Assembly (NCBI GenBank): GCA_025055175.1
Contig: JANWYT010000020.1
Span: forward strand, 124,001-188,000
DNA: 64,000 nucleotides
DNA from: Anaerolineae bacterium
GTDB taxonomy: Bacteria > Chloroflexota > Anaerolineae > Aggregatilineales > Phototrophicaceae
Direction of reading: 5' to 3'
Position 1 is the stretch's first letter; each line of letters begins with the position of its first letter. The notes beneath the pieces were generated by a model that did not search any database, was not told the DNA's origin, and worked only from the letters and a program-made list of their open reading frames with translations. The translations under genes were made by a program, and so were the position numbers. Shown one piece after another: positions 1 through 7,600 of this stretch.

Positions 1-189
1 TTCTACCATAATGGGCGTGCCGTGACTATCTGAGCCAGAGACCATCAGCACGCGATTGCCCCTCAGGCGATGATAGCGCGCGAAGATATCGGCGGGCAAG
101 TATGCGCCGGCCAGGTGGCCGACGTGCAGATCACCATTGGCGTAGGGCCAGGCGACAGAGACGTGGATCGTCTTGGGCGGGGTGGTCAT
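1..189 (-). CDS. metG: Methionyl-tRNA synthetase, N-terminal part (runs off the window)
   Basis: The first 63 codons of methionyl-tRNA synthetase, which charges tRNA-Met with methionine in the cytoplasm. The visible N-terminus carries the class I signature: [14 protein letters not shown] holds the HIGH-type motif (HVGH), followed by a segment ending [11 protein letters not shown] that is typical of the MetG Rossmann fold. The ATG at 187-189 is preceded by AAAGGA about 9 nt upstream. The rest of the gene lies beyond base 1. Upstream is a short Met-rich ORF and a terminator hairpin that look like a transcription attenuator, listed separately. Identification is firm; only the truncated end is unknown. 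Confidence 0.95.
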   Translation of the reverse strand, partial: MTTPPKTIHVSVAWPYANGDLHVGHLAGAYLPADIFARYHRLRGNRVLMVSGSDSHGTPIMVE

Positions 190-271
190 GGCAGAACGTC
201 CTTTCTGAGAGCGGTAGGGCCTTGTGCTGGGGTCTGTAAGTCTATGGCCTATGTGGTCTGTGTCTATAATG

Positions 272-345
272 AAAAACCGCCTGACGGGGCAGGCGGTGAA
301 GTTGTTATGGCGTCGGCGCTCAGCCACATGAAATCATCCGCCTGC
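272..345 (-). promoter_or_regulatory. Putative metG attenuator: terminator and competing antiterminator
   Basis: On the minus strand a perfect 8-bp hairpin (ACCGCCTG at 297-290 with CAGGCGGT at 283-276, loop CCCCGT) is followed by five T residues: an intrinsic terminator 87 nt upstream of metG. The segment GCAGGCGG at 345-338, inside the leader ORF, is perfectly complementary over 8 bases to CCGCCTGC at 296-289. The two pairings exclude each other because both need the 5' terminator arm. This is the layout of ribosome-mediated attenuation. The hairpin could instead simply terminate the gene at 447-914; the leader ORF and the promoter between the two argue for regulation. Confidence 0.6.
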
Positions 346-406
346 GAGAGCTTTCGGGGCGCATGGTCATGGGCATGAGGGCGCGATCGGTCGTGAGCGT
401 ATTCAT
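320..406 (-). CDS. Putative Met-rich leader peptide of metG (28 aa)
   Basis: A short ORF with five Met among 28 residues, at positions 1, 11, 13, 15 and 24; codons 11-15 read Met-Pro-Met-Thr-Met. A TATAAT hexamer (minus strand, plus coordinates 414-419) ends 7 nt before the ATG, so the transcript would start at or next to the start codon and be leaderless. The stop codon (320-322) lies 22 nt before the terminator hairpin preceding metG. A ribosome stalled at codons 11-15 would leave the antiterminator strand at 345-338 free. The reading as a leader peptide is inference from layout; no other function is suggested by the sequence. Confidence 0.55.
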   Translation of the reverse strand: MNTLTTDRALMPMTMRPESSRRRMISCG

Positions 407-413
407 GCCGACG

Positions 414-419
414 ATTATA
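414..419 (-). promoter_or_regulatory. -10 element TATAAT for the metG leader transcript
   Basis: Perfect consensus -10 hexamer on the minus strand, in the gap between the gene at 447-914 and metG. A weak -35-like TTGCCT lies about 16 nt further upstream. Spacing to the leader ATG is 7 nt, as in the other leaderless starts of this window. Confidence 0.55.
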
Positions 420-446
420 ACGCGCGCAGGCCAAAAGGCAAAGGCA

Positions 447-914
447 CTAGGCGCGCCACAACGCGCGCAGGCGCGCTTCCTGGGCCTGGCGAGCCTCATC
501 TTCGGCCTGCATTTTGCGACGCGAGTCGGAGAAACCGCTCTCGGCGAAGCCAGCCCAGCCAACGATTTGGGCGGCGAAGAAGGCCACGCCTTCCGCGTCG
601 AAGTCAGCTTCGCTGGCGGAGCGAGCCAGGCGGGCCATCAAGTTGGCAGCGGCTTCGGCGGTGGACAAGCCCAGCGGCCCAGTGCGGCGGCGCGCTTCGT
701 GAGCTTGCTGGCTGGCGCTCTGGCAGACGCTCTGCAAATGAGCCAGATCGTGGGCCTGCCGCAACGCGTCAGCGGCGGCTTGTAGGCCAGTCTTGTCGAG
801 GATGCTCATCAAAGCAGGGCGCGCCTGCTCCCAGATGCACCACGACACGAAGGCTTCGAGGACGTGGGACGGCACAGTGTCGCGGTTGAGGTGATCCAGC
901 AGGACGTCGCTCAT
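447..914 (-). CDS. Unknown alpha-helical protein, 155 aa
   Basis: I do not recognise a family with certainty. The protein is Ala-rich and predicted to be mostly helical (ALRQAHDLAHL, STAEAAANLMARLARSASEADF), with Trp/Cys near residues 25-27 and a charged C-terminal helix rich in Arg, Glu and Ala. The repeated Ala-rich helices recall putative immunity-type helical proteins, but I would not assign that. No signal peptide or membrane segment is visible. It lies upstream of metG in the same direction, separated by a promoter and a terminator hairpin, so it is probably transcribed separately. Start ATG at 912-914; a Shine-Dalgarno sequence is not obvious. Confidence 0.6.
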   Translation of the reverse strand: MSDVLLDHLNRDTVPSHVLEAFVSWCIWEQARPALMSILDKTGLQAAADALRQAHDLAHLQSVCQSASQQAHEARRRTGPLGLSTAEAAANLMARLARSASEADFDAEGVAFFAAQIVGWAGFAESGFSDSRRKMQAEDEARQAQEARLRALWRA

Positions 915-1305
915 GGATGACGAGAAAGCTTGGTGGTCGTTTTTGAAGGACGAGAGACGCTTTCGCTAATACATAGGTCAGCGTTCAGCCTAACGTGAGG
1001 CGAGCAGGCGGGAACTATGACTCTGTGCGTCGTCCCGCAAACAGCGATCACTCGTCCTCGTCCAAGCCAACTATAACGCGGCGCCCTGATATTTACAAGG
1101 TCTTCAGCCAGAGCTGACGGCTCTTTGACCCTCACCGCCGAGTTTTGCCCCCTCTGCGTGTCGCCAAAGCAAGTTGGGCAGCACGTCGCACATAAAGGGA
1201 CAAAGCTCGGCAAAGATGAGTGATAGATGAGAGAAAGGCAACCCACTCAGCTGCCCCGCGTATAGCTGTCTAGTGTACGGACGCATGAGACACGGAGAGC
1301 TAGAC
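915..1305. other. Intergenic region between divergent genes, 391 bp
   Basis: Separates the minus-strand gene at 447-914 from the plus-strand gene starting at 1306. Minus-strand ORFs of 111 and 67 codons run through it but have no family resemblance, no ribosome binding site and a residue composition unlike real proteins here. It presumably holds two divergent promoters, but I see no convincing -35/-10 pair, repeat or RNA gene. Confidence 0.5.
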
Positions 1306-1872
1306 ATGATGAACGAAGAAGAGAAGAATCTACCCGAAGCTCAGAACGGCGAAGACCTGGCCAAGCGCGCCCGCGAAGTGGCCGAAGACGCTGCCGAGAT
1401 CGTCAGCGATGCCGTCGTCAAGGCCCGCGAGACGGTGAGCGAGACCGCTGAGAAGGCTCGCGAGTCGCTGAGCGAGACGGTGGAGAAGGCCCGCGAGCAG
1501 GCTAAAGAGGTCATCGAGAAGATGAGCGAGCAAGCCAAAGAAGCCGCCGAGAAGGTCAGCGAGCAGGCTAAAGAAGTCGCCGAGAAGGCCCGCGGACAGG
1601 TCAAGGAAGCCGCCGAAGGCGTACAAGAGGCCATCGATAGGACGCCGCTGGGCGACCTGATCGAAAGCCAAAAGCGCGCCCTCAGCGAAGCTATGAAGGC
1701 TTTCGAAGCTCTCATCCCCGCTGCCACTCGCGAACACGGTGAGAAGGCCCTCAAGGAGATGATCGAAGGCTATCGCACTCTGCTCAGCATGACTGCCGAT
1801 CAGATCAACGGCTTGCTGGAACGCGCTGGCTTCAAGCGCGACAAAGACACCACCGACGAAACCGCCTCTTAG
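1306..1872 (+). CDS. Helical-repeat (apolipoprotein/LEA-like) protein, 188 aa
   Basis: Low-complexity amphipathic helical protein. Residues of about 20-115 are near-perfect 11-residue repeats of the type EKAREQAKEVI / EKMSEQAKEAA / EKVSEQAKEVA, as in apolipoprotein A/E-like and LEA-like proteins. The C-terminal ~75 residues form a different domain (SQKRALSEAMKAFEALIPAA, then EMIEGYRTL) that recurs in the next gene. Start chosen at ATG 1306 because ACGGAGAG lies 7-8 nt upstream; an in-frame ATG at 1273 lacks this. No signal peptide. Role unknown; surface coating of membranes or granules (phasin-like) or stress protection are possibilities only. Confidence 0.75.
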   Translation: MMNEEEKNLPEAQNGEDLAKRAREVAEDAAEIVSDAVVKARETVSETAEKARESLSETVEKAREQAKEVIEKMSEQAKEAAEKVSEQAKEVAEKARGQVKEAAEGVQEAIDRTPLGDLIESQKRALSEAMKAFEALIPAATREHGEKALKEMIEGYRTLLSMTADQINGLLERAGFKRDKDTTDETAS

Positions 1873-1892
1873 TACCAACGGAGAACGAAATC

Positions 1893-2327
1893 ATGGCTAC
1901 CACCCCCAAGAAGACCAGCACCCGCGCCAAGAAGGACGCTGAGAGCGTCACCGAGACCGTGAGCGAAGCCCTGGACAGCGCCGCTGAGACCGTGACTGAA
2001 GCAGTGGATAGCGCCGCTGAAGCCGCCAAGCAGACCGTGAGCAAGGCCAAGAAGAGCGCTGAGGACGCCCTGGAACACGTCGAGGAGGTCGTCAAGGAGG
2101 GCATGACGCCCATCGCCGCCTTCCTGGAATACCAGAAGCGCGCCCTAGCCGAAGCCAGCAAGGCGATCGAAGCCCTCATCCCAGCAGCCGCCCGCGAGCA
2201 TGGCGAGAAGGCCGTGACTGAGATGATCGAAGGCTACCGCACCTTCTTCAACACTACCACTGACGAAGTGATGAAGCGTCTGGGTCTGAAGCAAGACAGC
2301 AAGGCCGAGGACAAGAAGGCCGAATAG
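1893..2327 (+). CDS. Paralogue of the preceding helical protein, 144 aa
   Basis: The N-terminal half is an Ala/Ser/Glu/Thr-rich helical repeat (SEALDSAAETVTEAVDSAAE). The C-terminal ~70 residues align closely with the previous gene: YQKRALAEASKAIEALIPAA versus SQKRALSEAMKAFEALIPAA, followed by REHGEKA and EMIEGYRT in both. The pair therefore arose by tandem duplication, with the repeat region diverging and shortening. ATG is preceded by ACGGAGAACG. The 20-nt gap to the upstream gene and the shared terminator at 2351-2379 indicate one operon. The C-terminal tail is Lys/Glu-rich. Function unknown. Confidence 0.75.
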   Translation: MATTPKKTSTRAKKDAESVTETVSEALDSAAETVTEAVDSAAEAAKQTVSKAKKSAEDALEHVEEVVKEGMTPIAAFLEYQKRALAEASKAIEALIPAAAREHGEKAVTEMIEGYRTFFNTTTDEVMKRLGLKQDSKAEDKKAE

Positions 2328-2350
2328 ACGTAGCCAATCGGCGCACAGCA

Positions 2351-2379
2351 CAGGGGGCAGACTGATAATCTGCCCCCTG
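2351..2379. terminator. Intrinsic terminator hairpin between convergent genes
   Basis: Perfect 11-bp stem (CAGGGGGCAGA with TCTGCCCCCTG) and a 7-nt loop, between the stop of the helical-protein operon and the convergent stop of bioY. The trailing sequence on the plus strand is T-rich (TCTGTTGTTG) but not a pure T run, so it may work on both strands. Confidence 0.75.
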
Positions 2380-2389
2380 TCTGTTGTTG

Positions 2390-2962
2390 TCAGCCTTTAG
2401 TCCTGCTTTGGCTCAGGAAGGCGCGCAACGTCTCCGTCAAGCCAGCTGCCAGCAGCGCCTTCACCACGTCCAGCAGCACGAAGGGCTGAGCGCCCAGTTC
2501 CCAGGCGCGCTCTAGGGTCAAGTCGGCGTAGGCTGCTAGGTGCAGCACGCCGAACAGGTAGATAATGGCTACGCCCGCCAGGCCAGCCAACCAGCGCCAA
2601 GCCAAACGCTGTGCGCCGCGCTCTGCCAGCCAACCTACGAGGCCCGCGCTGATGATGAAGCCCATCAGGAAGCCGCCTGTCGGGCCGAACAGCGCTGCGC
2701 TGCCCAGGCCGCGCGCGTCCAGGGGCAAGCCCAGAGCAATCAGGCCTACGTAGCCCAACTGAGACAACGCGCCATCGCGCGCGCCCAGCACCAGGCCGCT
2801 CAACAACACCACCAACACTTGCAGCGTGAACGGCACCGGCTCTAGTGGAATGCTGACGCGCGACGAGAGCGCCGTCAGGACGATGAAGGCCAGCACCCAT
2901 GCCAGGCGCTGGGACAAGGTGGTAGCAGGATGATGAGGCGTGTTCGTCAAGGTGCGGAGCAT
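2390..2962 (-). CDS. bioY: Biotin transporter BioY
   Basis: Membrane substrate-binding (S) component of the ECF-type biotin transporter. The 190-residue length and about six hydrophobic segments fit BioY, as do the family motifs PVPFTLQVLVVLLSGLVLG near residues 40-62 and FGPTGGFLMGF near residues 90-100. No energising EcfA or EcfT genes are adjacent, so it would act alone or with a shared ECF module encoded elsewhere. ATG is preceded by AGAGGGAC. No BirA-type operator was recognised upstream. Confidence 0.92.
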   Translation of the reverse strand: MLRTLTNTPHHPATTLSQRLAWVLAFIVLTALSSRVSIPLEPVPFTLQVLVVLLSGLVLGARDGALSQLGYVGLIALGLPLDARGLGSAALFGPTGGFLMGFIISAGLVGWLAERGAQRLAWRWLAGLAGVAIIYLFGVLHLAAYADLTLERAWELGAQPFVLLDVVKALLAAGLTETLRAFLSQSRTKG

Positions 2963-3026
2963 GGTTTGTCCCTCTTTTTCTTGTGCAGGATCGTACGCTT
3001 ACTTGAACCCGCTGAGGCGGCGCAAG

Positions 3027-3305
3027 TTACAGACGGTTGTCCGGCGTCGGCTCGACGATGATCTCCACCAGACGGAAGTCGGCCTTGCCATTGGCGTTGT
3101 CGAAGGTCTCGACTAGCGTCACTTGCGTGCCTTTGTCCTCCAGCACGTAGCGCGTCATCCAGCGTCCCACTTCTTGCACGTTGCGGAAGTAAGCCAAGCG
3201 CACCTTGTTCGATGCACGGCGCAAGCGCGCTTTAATTTGACTCACCTTCAAATCCTTGATCTGGTTGAGCAGCGCGTCGCGCTCTGCTTTGTTCATGAAT
3301 GCCAT
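3027..3305 (-). CDS. Small conserved-looking protein of unknown function, 92 aa
   Basis: I do not recognise the family. The N-terminal half is basic and helical (MNKAERDALLNQIKDLKVSQ, then KARLRRASNKVRLAYFRNV), while the C-terminal half looks like beta-strands ending VEIIVEPTPDNRL. The composition suggests a soluble cytoplasmic, perhaps nucleic-acid- or protein-binding factor; that is inference. I chose the ATG at 3303-3305 because AGGAGTCC precedes it by 5-6 nt; the longer ORF starting at 3380 has no such signal and would overlap the promoter of the divergent gene. It lies about 60 nt upstream of bioY in the same direction. Confidence 0.7.
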   Translation of the reverse strand: MAFMNKAERDALLNQIKDLKVSQIKARLRRASNKVRLAYFRNVQEVGRWMTRYVLEDKGTQVTLVETFDNANGKADFRLVEIIVEPTPDNRL

Positions 3306-3408
3306 CGTCGGGACTCCTATGGTACAATGCCGCTGTGCGTTCTGAGCGCCAAGTATAGAGAGGCCCAAGCACAAGAGCAACCTACGCCCACGCCAGAGGA
3401 AATGGAGG

Positions 3409-5351
3409 ATGCTGCTCAGGATAAAAAATCACCTGCCGCTGATCATTGTGCTGCTTGTAGCAAGCTTGATGCGACTACCTCTCCCCTCTATAGTTAGCAC
3501 TTGGACTGATGAGATCACCCTTCTCTCATCAGCCGTCGATCTAGTATACAATCGTCAGCCTGTTTGGATTGGCAACCCAGTCTTCGTTGCTTTTGGTCAA
3601 ATCAGGTATCACTCTCCCTTCACAGTCTACGTCACTGCAGTACCATACCTGTTTTTTCAGGATCCAACGTCAGCTCGGCTATTTTATGGTGTTCTTAATA
3701 TTGCTGCCATAGCTGCTTTATTCAAATTTACTCACGTCTATTTTGACCAAGTCGCAGCTTTTTCTGCCGGATTGACACTGGCAGTCATGCCATGGGCTGT
3801 GTACTGGGGTCGCATTGTATGGAATCCAAGCGTTGCGCCGCTATTCATAGCAGCCTGGTTCTATGCAGTCTTGAGAGGCTATCAGGAACAACAATCACAG
3901 TGGCAATTTTTGTCGTGGATTTTTTTGAGTTTAATCATTCAGTCACAGGCGGCCATGGTCGTTCTCGTGGGCAACCATCTTTTTATTGTCGTCCTCACAA
4001 TCATAATCAAGCGACCTAAGATTATGCAGTTTGTCGTCGTCCAGCTCGTGAGTTTGTTGGTGATGTTTGTTACCTTTCTTCCCTGGCTGTACGGATTGTA
4101 CAGCCTCGAACAAGGATCACTGAGCCACAGCCATGACGATGCGATTACCTTAGAAGCTCCAGGCTTTGACCTGATAAGGTCTATTTTCATGGCTTTTTCA
4201 AGCGGATACGGACATCGAAGTAGTTTGTTTGCTTCGAGTGCAAATCCTGCGAATTGGTGGATACCTCAGGATATACAAGATATTTTGTATGCCCATCTTG
4301 CGCTCATTCTCTTGGGGGCAATCGTGCTAATATACGGCTTTGTGAATAATTGGGAGAGAATTGGCAACATTTGGGTGGTCACTGTCTTGTTAACACCGCT
4401 CCTCTTCGTGTTTGTGTCGGATCGCATTTTGGGCGACCATTACTTGATGCCAATCACTTTCGCAGGCCCTGTAGTCTTTGGCATCGGAGTTGATTATCTA
4501 GCCCGTCTGCAGATCACACCTAAGCTGGTGATACTTAAAAATTTGTTTTTGTTCTTAGTTGTCGGCGCAATCATTATTGTTCAGTGCTGGCTGTCGCTCT
4601 CTCTACTCGATCTACATCGAAGAGACAGCAGGTTCATGCCTTTATTTCGCATTACCGATACCCTCGATCAGTGGACAAATTACGCTTCAACGGACACTTT
4701 CATACTAGAAACAACAGCAGTCGAATTGCGATTTTATCACTTCGAAAGAGTATTTTACTGGAACACCTTTCCGTTTCTTACCCTATCCGCTATGCTCCAC
4801 GTGGCCAAGCTGTGTCACTTGGGCGGTCTGATCCTGCCACCTTAATCGTGATACAAAACCTAGACAATTGGCTGGGCTACATAGCAAATAATTTCTCTCC
4901 AGGTCGAATCTTCGGCACAGACTGTTGGATTACACGAATTTCTCGCGATAGCCTACCTCGAATAGACTACGCAGCTCCCGACAACAGCTTTCAGGGTTTG
5001 CTGACCATTCAAGGCATAAGCCTCTTGGAAGAGGTATCCAGTTCAACAACCTATTTACCCGTCATCATCCACTGGCAAATCTTGCATGAGCCTGACCGCT
5101 CGACACAAGCGGTACAGTTCTCTCTGAGGCTCGTTGACCAAGAAGGCACAAAGCGTAGCCAATTCGACGTTAACAGCTTGGATTACTCGGCCTGGCGCGT
5201 CAGAGATACAGTGGTCACTTACCTGGAGCTTCCGATCGATGAAGAGACAGTTTCTGATTTTGATGATCTGCGCTTTGAGCTTGTGGCATACACCTACCCT
5301 GACATGAGCAGCAGTAGCCCGATGACGCTCGTCCCTAACCATCGAAACTGA
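3409..5351 (+). pseudogene. GT39/ArnT-like membrane glycosyltransferase, frameshifted
   Basis: A polytopic membrane protein of about 645 residues split over two frames. The first ORF (3409-4845) has a dolichyl-mannosyltransferase/ArnT-like start: hydrophobic helix 1, then an acidic Asp34-Glu35 pair in the first loop (STWTDEIT), then some ten more helices. Near 4770 the frame changes: VFYWNTF in frame 1 continues naturally as SVSYPIRYAPRGQ in the -1 frame, which runs to 5351 as an extracytoplasmic beta-rich domain. Restoring one T in the T run at 4768-4770 would join them. Visibly more AT-rich than neighbours, with different codon use, so probably acquired. AGAGGA at 3395-3400 supports the start. 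Could be a real lesion or a sequence error. Confidence 0.75.
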
Positions 5352-5399
5352 TACGGTGGTAGAATATGCTCCCACTGACCATGTTTTGGTGAAACCACC

Positions 5400-6767
5400 G
5401 TGACCGACGACGGACGACCACCCATTCAGCGCCGCCTGTTCTGGGATAACATACCACCCCGCAAGCCCGAGCCACCGCCATCCTCTGAGCCTGAAGAAAA
5501 CCTATGGGCCGCAGACGACGCTGCGTCTGAACCACAGGTCTATAGCGTGACGGCCCTCACCAATTACATCAGTCATCTTCTAGAGCGCGACTCGATCCTG
5601 CGCGACGTATGGGTGAGCGGCGAGGTCTCTAACGCGCGACGCAACGAGTCCAGCGGCCATTGGTACTTCGATCTGAAAGACGCCAAAGCGCGCCTGTCTT
5701 GCGTCATGTGGCGCAGTTCAGCCATCAAACAGGCGACGCTGCCGCGCGACGGTCACAGCTTCCGCTTGCGCGGCAAGATCGACATTTATGCTCCTAAAGG
5801 CGGCTATCAGCTTGTGGTAGAAGAGATCGAGTCGCTCAGCGCCGTAGGCAGCCTGCAGGCCGAATTCGAGCGGCTCAAAGCCCAACTTGCTGCCGAGGGT
5901 TTGTTCGACCAGACGCGCAAGCGTTCCTTGCCGCCGCGCCCTGTGCGCATAGGGATCGTCACCTCACCTGAAGCTGCCGCCTTGCAAGACGTGCTGAACG
6001 TCCTGAGCCGCCGCTACCCATTGGCTCAGCTCATCCTCAGTCCGACTAGCGTACAAGGCGAAGCCGCCCCACCCCAGATCGTGCGCGCACTACGCCGCCT
6101 GAACGAGCTAGAAGGCAGTGAAGCCTGCGAAGTGATCCTGGTGGTGCGCGGCGGTGGCAGCCTAGAGGACTTGTGGTGCTTCAACGATGAACGCGTGGTG
6201 CGAGCCATCGCGGCCAGCGCCATCCCCGTCGTCAGCGGCGTCGGTCACGAGATCGACTTCACCCTGGCCGATTTTGCCGCTGACCTGCGCGCTCCCACGC
6301 CTTCTGCTGCCGCTGAGATGGCCACGCCTGACATTGGCGAGTTGTACGGCGAGCTAGCCTACGAAAGCGAACGCTTGTCGCGCGCCCTACGCCAGACTCT
6401 GGTGAGCTACACAGCTGAGCTACGCCAGGCCACCCGCGCCCTAGAGCGGCAAGCGCCGCGCCGTCGCCTGGCCACCGACCGCCAACAAGTCGATGAATTG
6501 AGCGAACGCCTGGGCTTCATCACAAGGCGCTATCTAGCCTTGCACCACGAACGATTGCAAGCCCGCGCGGAACGCCTACAAGCGGCTAGTCCGCTGAACA
6601 TCCTAGCGCGCGGCTACGCTATCGTCACCGACGCAGACGGTCGTCGCGTCTTCGGCCGCGCTGCCGAGCTGCATCCTGGTATGCGCCTGCGCCTGCGCCT
6701 AGCCGATGGCCAGCGCCGCGCCGTTGTCGATGATGAGCCTATGGACTTGGACGATGGACGACCCTAA
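5400..6767 (+). CDS. xseA: Exodeoxyribonuclease VII large subunit
   Basis: Large subunit of exonuclease VII, which degrades single-stranded DNA from both ends to oligonucleotides. An N-terminal OB-fold (about residues 45-150; VTALTNYISHLLERD, then VWVSGEVSN) is followed by the nuclease domain with the family segments GIVTSPEAAALQDVL, VVRGGGSLEDLWCFN, VVSGVGHEIDFTLAD and LRAPTPSAAAEM. The C-terminus has the helical region and the LNILARGYAIV motif. Length 455 is normal. The start is GTG at 5400 after an N-terminal Pro-rich leader. It overlaps xseB by 14 nt, so the two subunits are translationally coupled. Confidence 0.95.
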   Translation: MTDDGRPPIQRRLFWDNIPPRKPEPPPSSEPEENLWAADDAASEPQVYSVTALTNYISHLLERDSILRDVWVSGEVSNARRNESSGHWYFDLKDAKARLSCVMWRSSAIKQATLPRDGHSFRLRGKIDIYAPKGGYQLVVEEIESLSAVGSLQAEFERLKAQLAAEGLFDQTRKRSLPPRPVRIGIVTSPEAAALQDVLNVLSRRYPLAQLILSPTSVQGEAAPPQIVRALRRLNELEGSEACEVILVVRGGGSLEDLWCFNDERVVRAIAASAIPVVSGVGHEIDFTLADFAADLRAPTPSAAAEMATPDIGELYGELAYESERLSRALRQTLVSYTAELRQATRALERQAPRRRLATDRQQVDELSERLGFITRRYLALHHERLQARAERLQAASPLNILARGYAIVTDADGRRVFGRAAELHPGMRLRLRLADGQRRAVVDDEPMDLDDGRP

Positions 6768-6948
6768 CGCCCTGAGCTACGAAGCTGCCTACGAAGAACT
6801 TGTTGAGCTGATTGATCGCTTGGAGAGCGGCAATTTGGCCTTAGAAGAGGCTCTGGCCCTATATGAGCGTGGCCGCGCCTTGGCAGCGCGCTGCCAGCGC
6901 CTGCTGGACGAAGCCGAACTGCGCTTGCAGCGCCTGGAGAGCGGATGA
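6754..6948 (+). CDS. xseB: Exodeoxyribonuclease VII small subunit
   Basis: 64-residue helical-hairpin small subunit that binds the C-terminal region of XseA. Family signature: SYEAAYEELVELIDRLESG, then LALEEALALYERGRAL and a helix ending AELRLQRLE. ATG at 6754 lies within the 3' end of xseA, in another frame (14-nt overlap). A longer ORF in this frame starting at 6706 lies wholly inside xseA and is not needed. Followed by a clear terminator at 6974-7004. Confidence 0.93.
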   Translation: MDDPNALSYEAAYEELVELIDRLESGNLALEEALALYERGRALAARCQRLLDEAELRLQRLESG

Positions 6949-6973
6949 GATAGCTCAGCGTCTCGTATGTCTC

Positions 6974-7004
6974 GCGCCGCAAAGCACGAGCCTGCGGCGC
7001 TTTT
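6974..7004 (+). terminator. Rho-independent terminator of xseAB
   Basis: Stem GCGCCGCA/TGCGGCGC (8 bp, positions 6974-6981 and 6993-7000) directly followed by TTTT, 25 nt after the xseB stop. On the opposite strand there is no T run at the right place, so it serves the plus strand. Confidence 0.8.
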
Positions 7005-7011
7005 GATCGAG

Positions 7012-7422
7012 TCAGTCTCCGCTGTTGAAGCGGTACACAGGCCTGATGATGATCGTCTCACCTTGGGTGACAGGATACCATTCCAGCGTCCAGGCATCGC
7101 CTTGTAGACGGCGCGGCGCGCGAGCTTCGGCTTCCAGCCAGAGGTCTTGGGGCTGGCTCAAGCTTTCTGAGTTGCGGCTCTGCGCATCGCCGAAGCAGTC
7201 GGAATTGTCATAGGGCTTGGCAGGCAGAGGAGCAGTGGTGGTGTCCAGCGGAACCCAGAGGCCCTCAGCGTTGCGGATTTGTTCACGGGGGGCGCTGGCG
7301 TTGCGGATGAACAAGGCCAGCAGCAGGACGATGACGGCGACCAGAACGATGTTGCTACGCCAGATGTCGGCGCGCGTCGGGGGGACTTCGTGATCCTGGG
7401 GCATACGGTCAACGGGGTTCAT
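7012..7422 (-). CDS. Small single-pass membrane protein of unknown function, 136 aa
   Basis: I recognise no family. Residues about 24-43 form one hydrophobic helix (NIVLVAVIVLLLALFIR) after a short charged N-terminus, so it is probably an N-in, C-out anchored protein. The outside part (about 90 residues) contains a single Cys and Trp-rich strands (WLEAEARAPRRLQGDAWTLE) and looks like a small beta domain. Convergent with xseAB, whose terminator sits just beyond the stop. Codon use matches its neighbours. Confidence 0.65.
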   Translation of the reverse strand: MNPVDRMPQDHEVPPTRADIWRSNIVLVAVIVLLLALFIRNASAPREQIRNAEGLWVPLDTTTAPLPAKPYDNSDCFGDAQSRNSESLSQPQDLWLEAEARAPRRLQGDAWTLEWYPVTQGETIIIRPVYRFNSGD

Positions 7423-7564
7423 AAATATACTCCGAAAGCAACAAACAGCGATACGAGCAGTATACCCCGAAAATGTGTTTTTGCGTCAAGGTCTGGCATG
7501 GCAATTTGACAAGATAGCTTTGGGGTTCAGGACGGGCCACAAACAGCCGTAGAAGTGAGGCGGC

Positions 7565-7593
7565 TTGTCGCCAACCGTGCCGACCCTTAGAAT
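7565..7593 (+). promoter_or_regulatory. Promoter of a leaderless lipoprotein gene
   Basis: TTGTCG (7565-7570), 17-nt spacer, TAGAAT (7588-7593). The -10 hexamer ends 7 nt before the ATG at 7601, so transcription should begin at or next to the start codon. No Shine-Dalgarno sequence can exist in such a short leader, and no later start would preserve the signal peptide. Confidence 0.6.
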
Positions 7594-7600
7594 AAGCGGC

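Noticed and set aside
190-447. T-box riboswitch controlling metG
   Set aside because: I looked for the T-box consensus (GGTGGNACCGCG-type) and a stem I with a specifier; only ACCGCC in the terminator resembles it, and no specifier loop is seen. The leader-peptide model fits better.
911-1307. Two minus-strand ORFs (111 and 67 codons) in the 915-1305 gap
   Set aside because: They overlap each other in different frames, lack ribosome binding sites and have Cys/Pro/Ser-rich unstructured sequences.
4760-4775. Programmed -1 frameshift joining the two halves of the GT39-like gene
   Set aside because: The direction is right, but there is no slippery X-XXY-YYZ heptamer in frame and no obvious downstream stem; a lost T in a T run is simpler.
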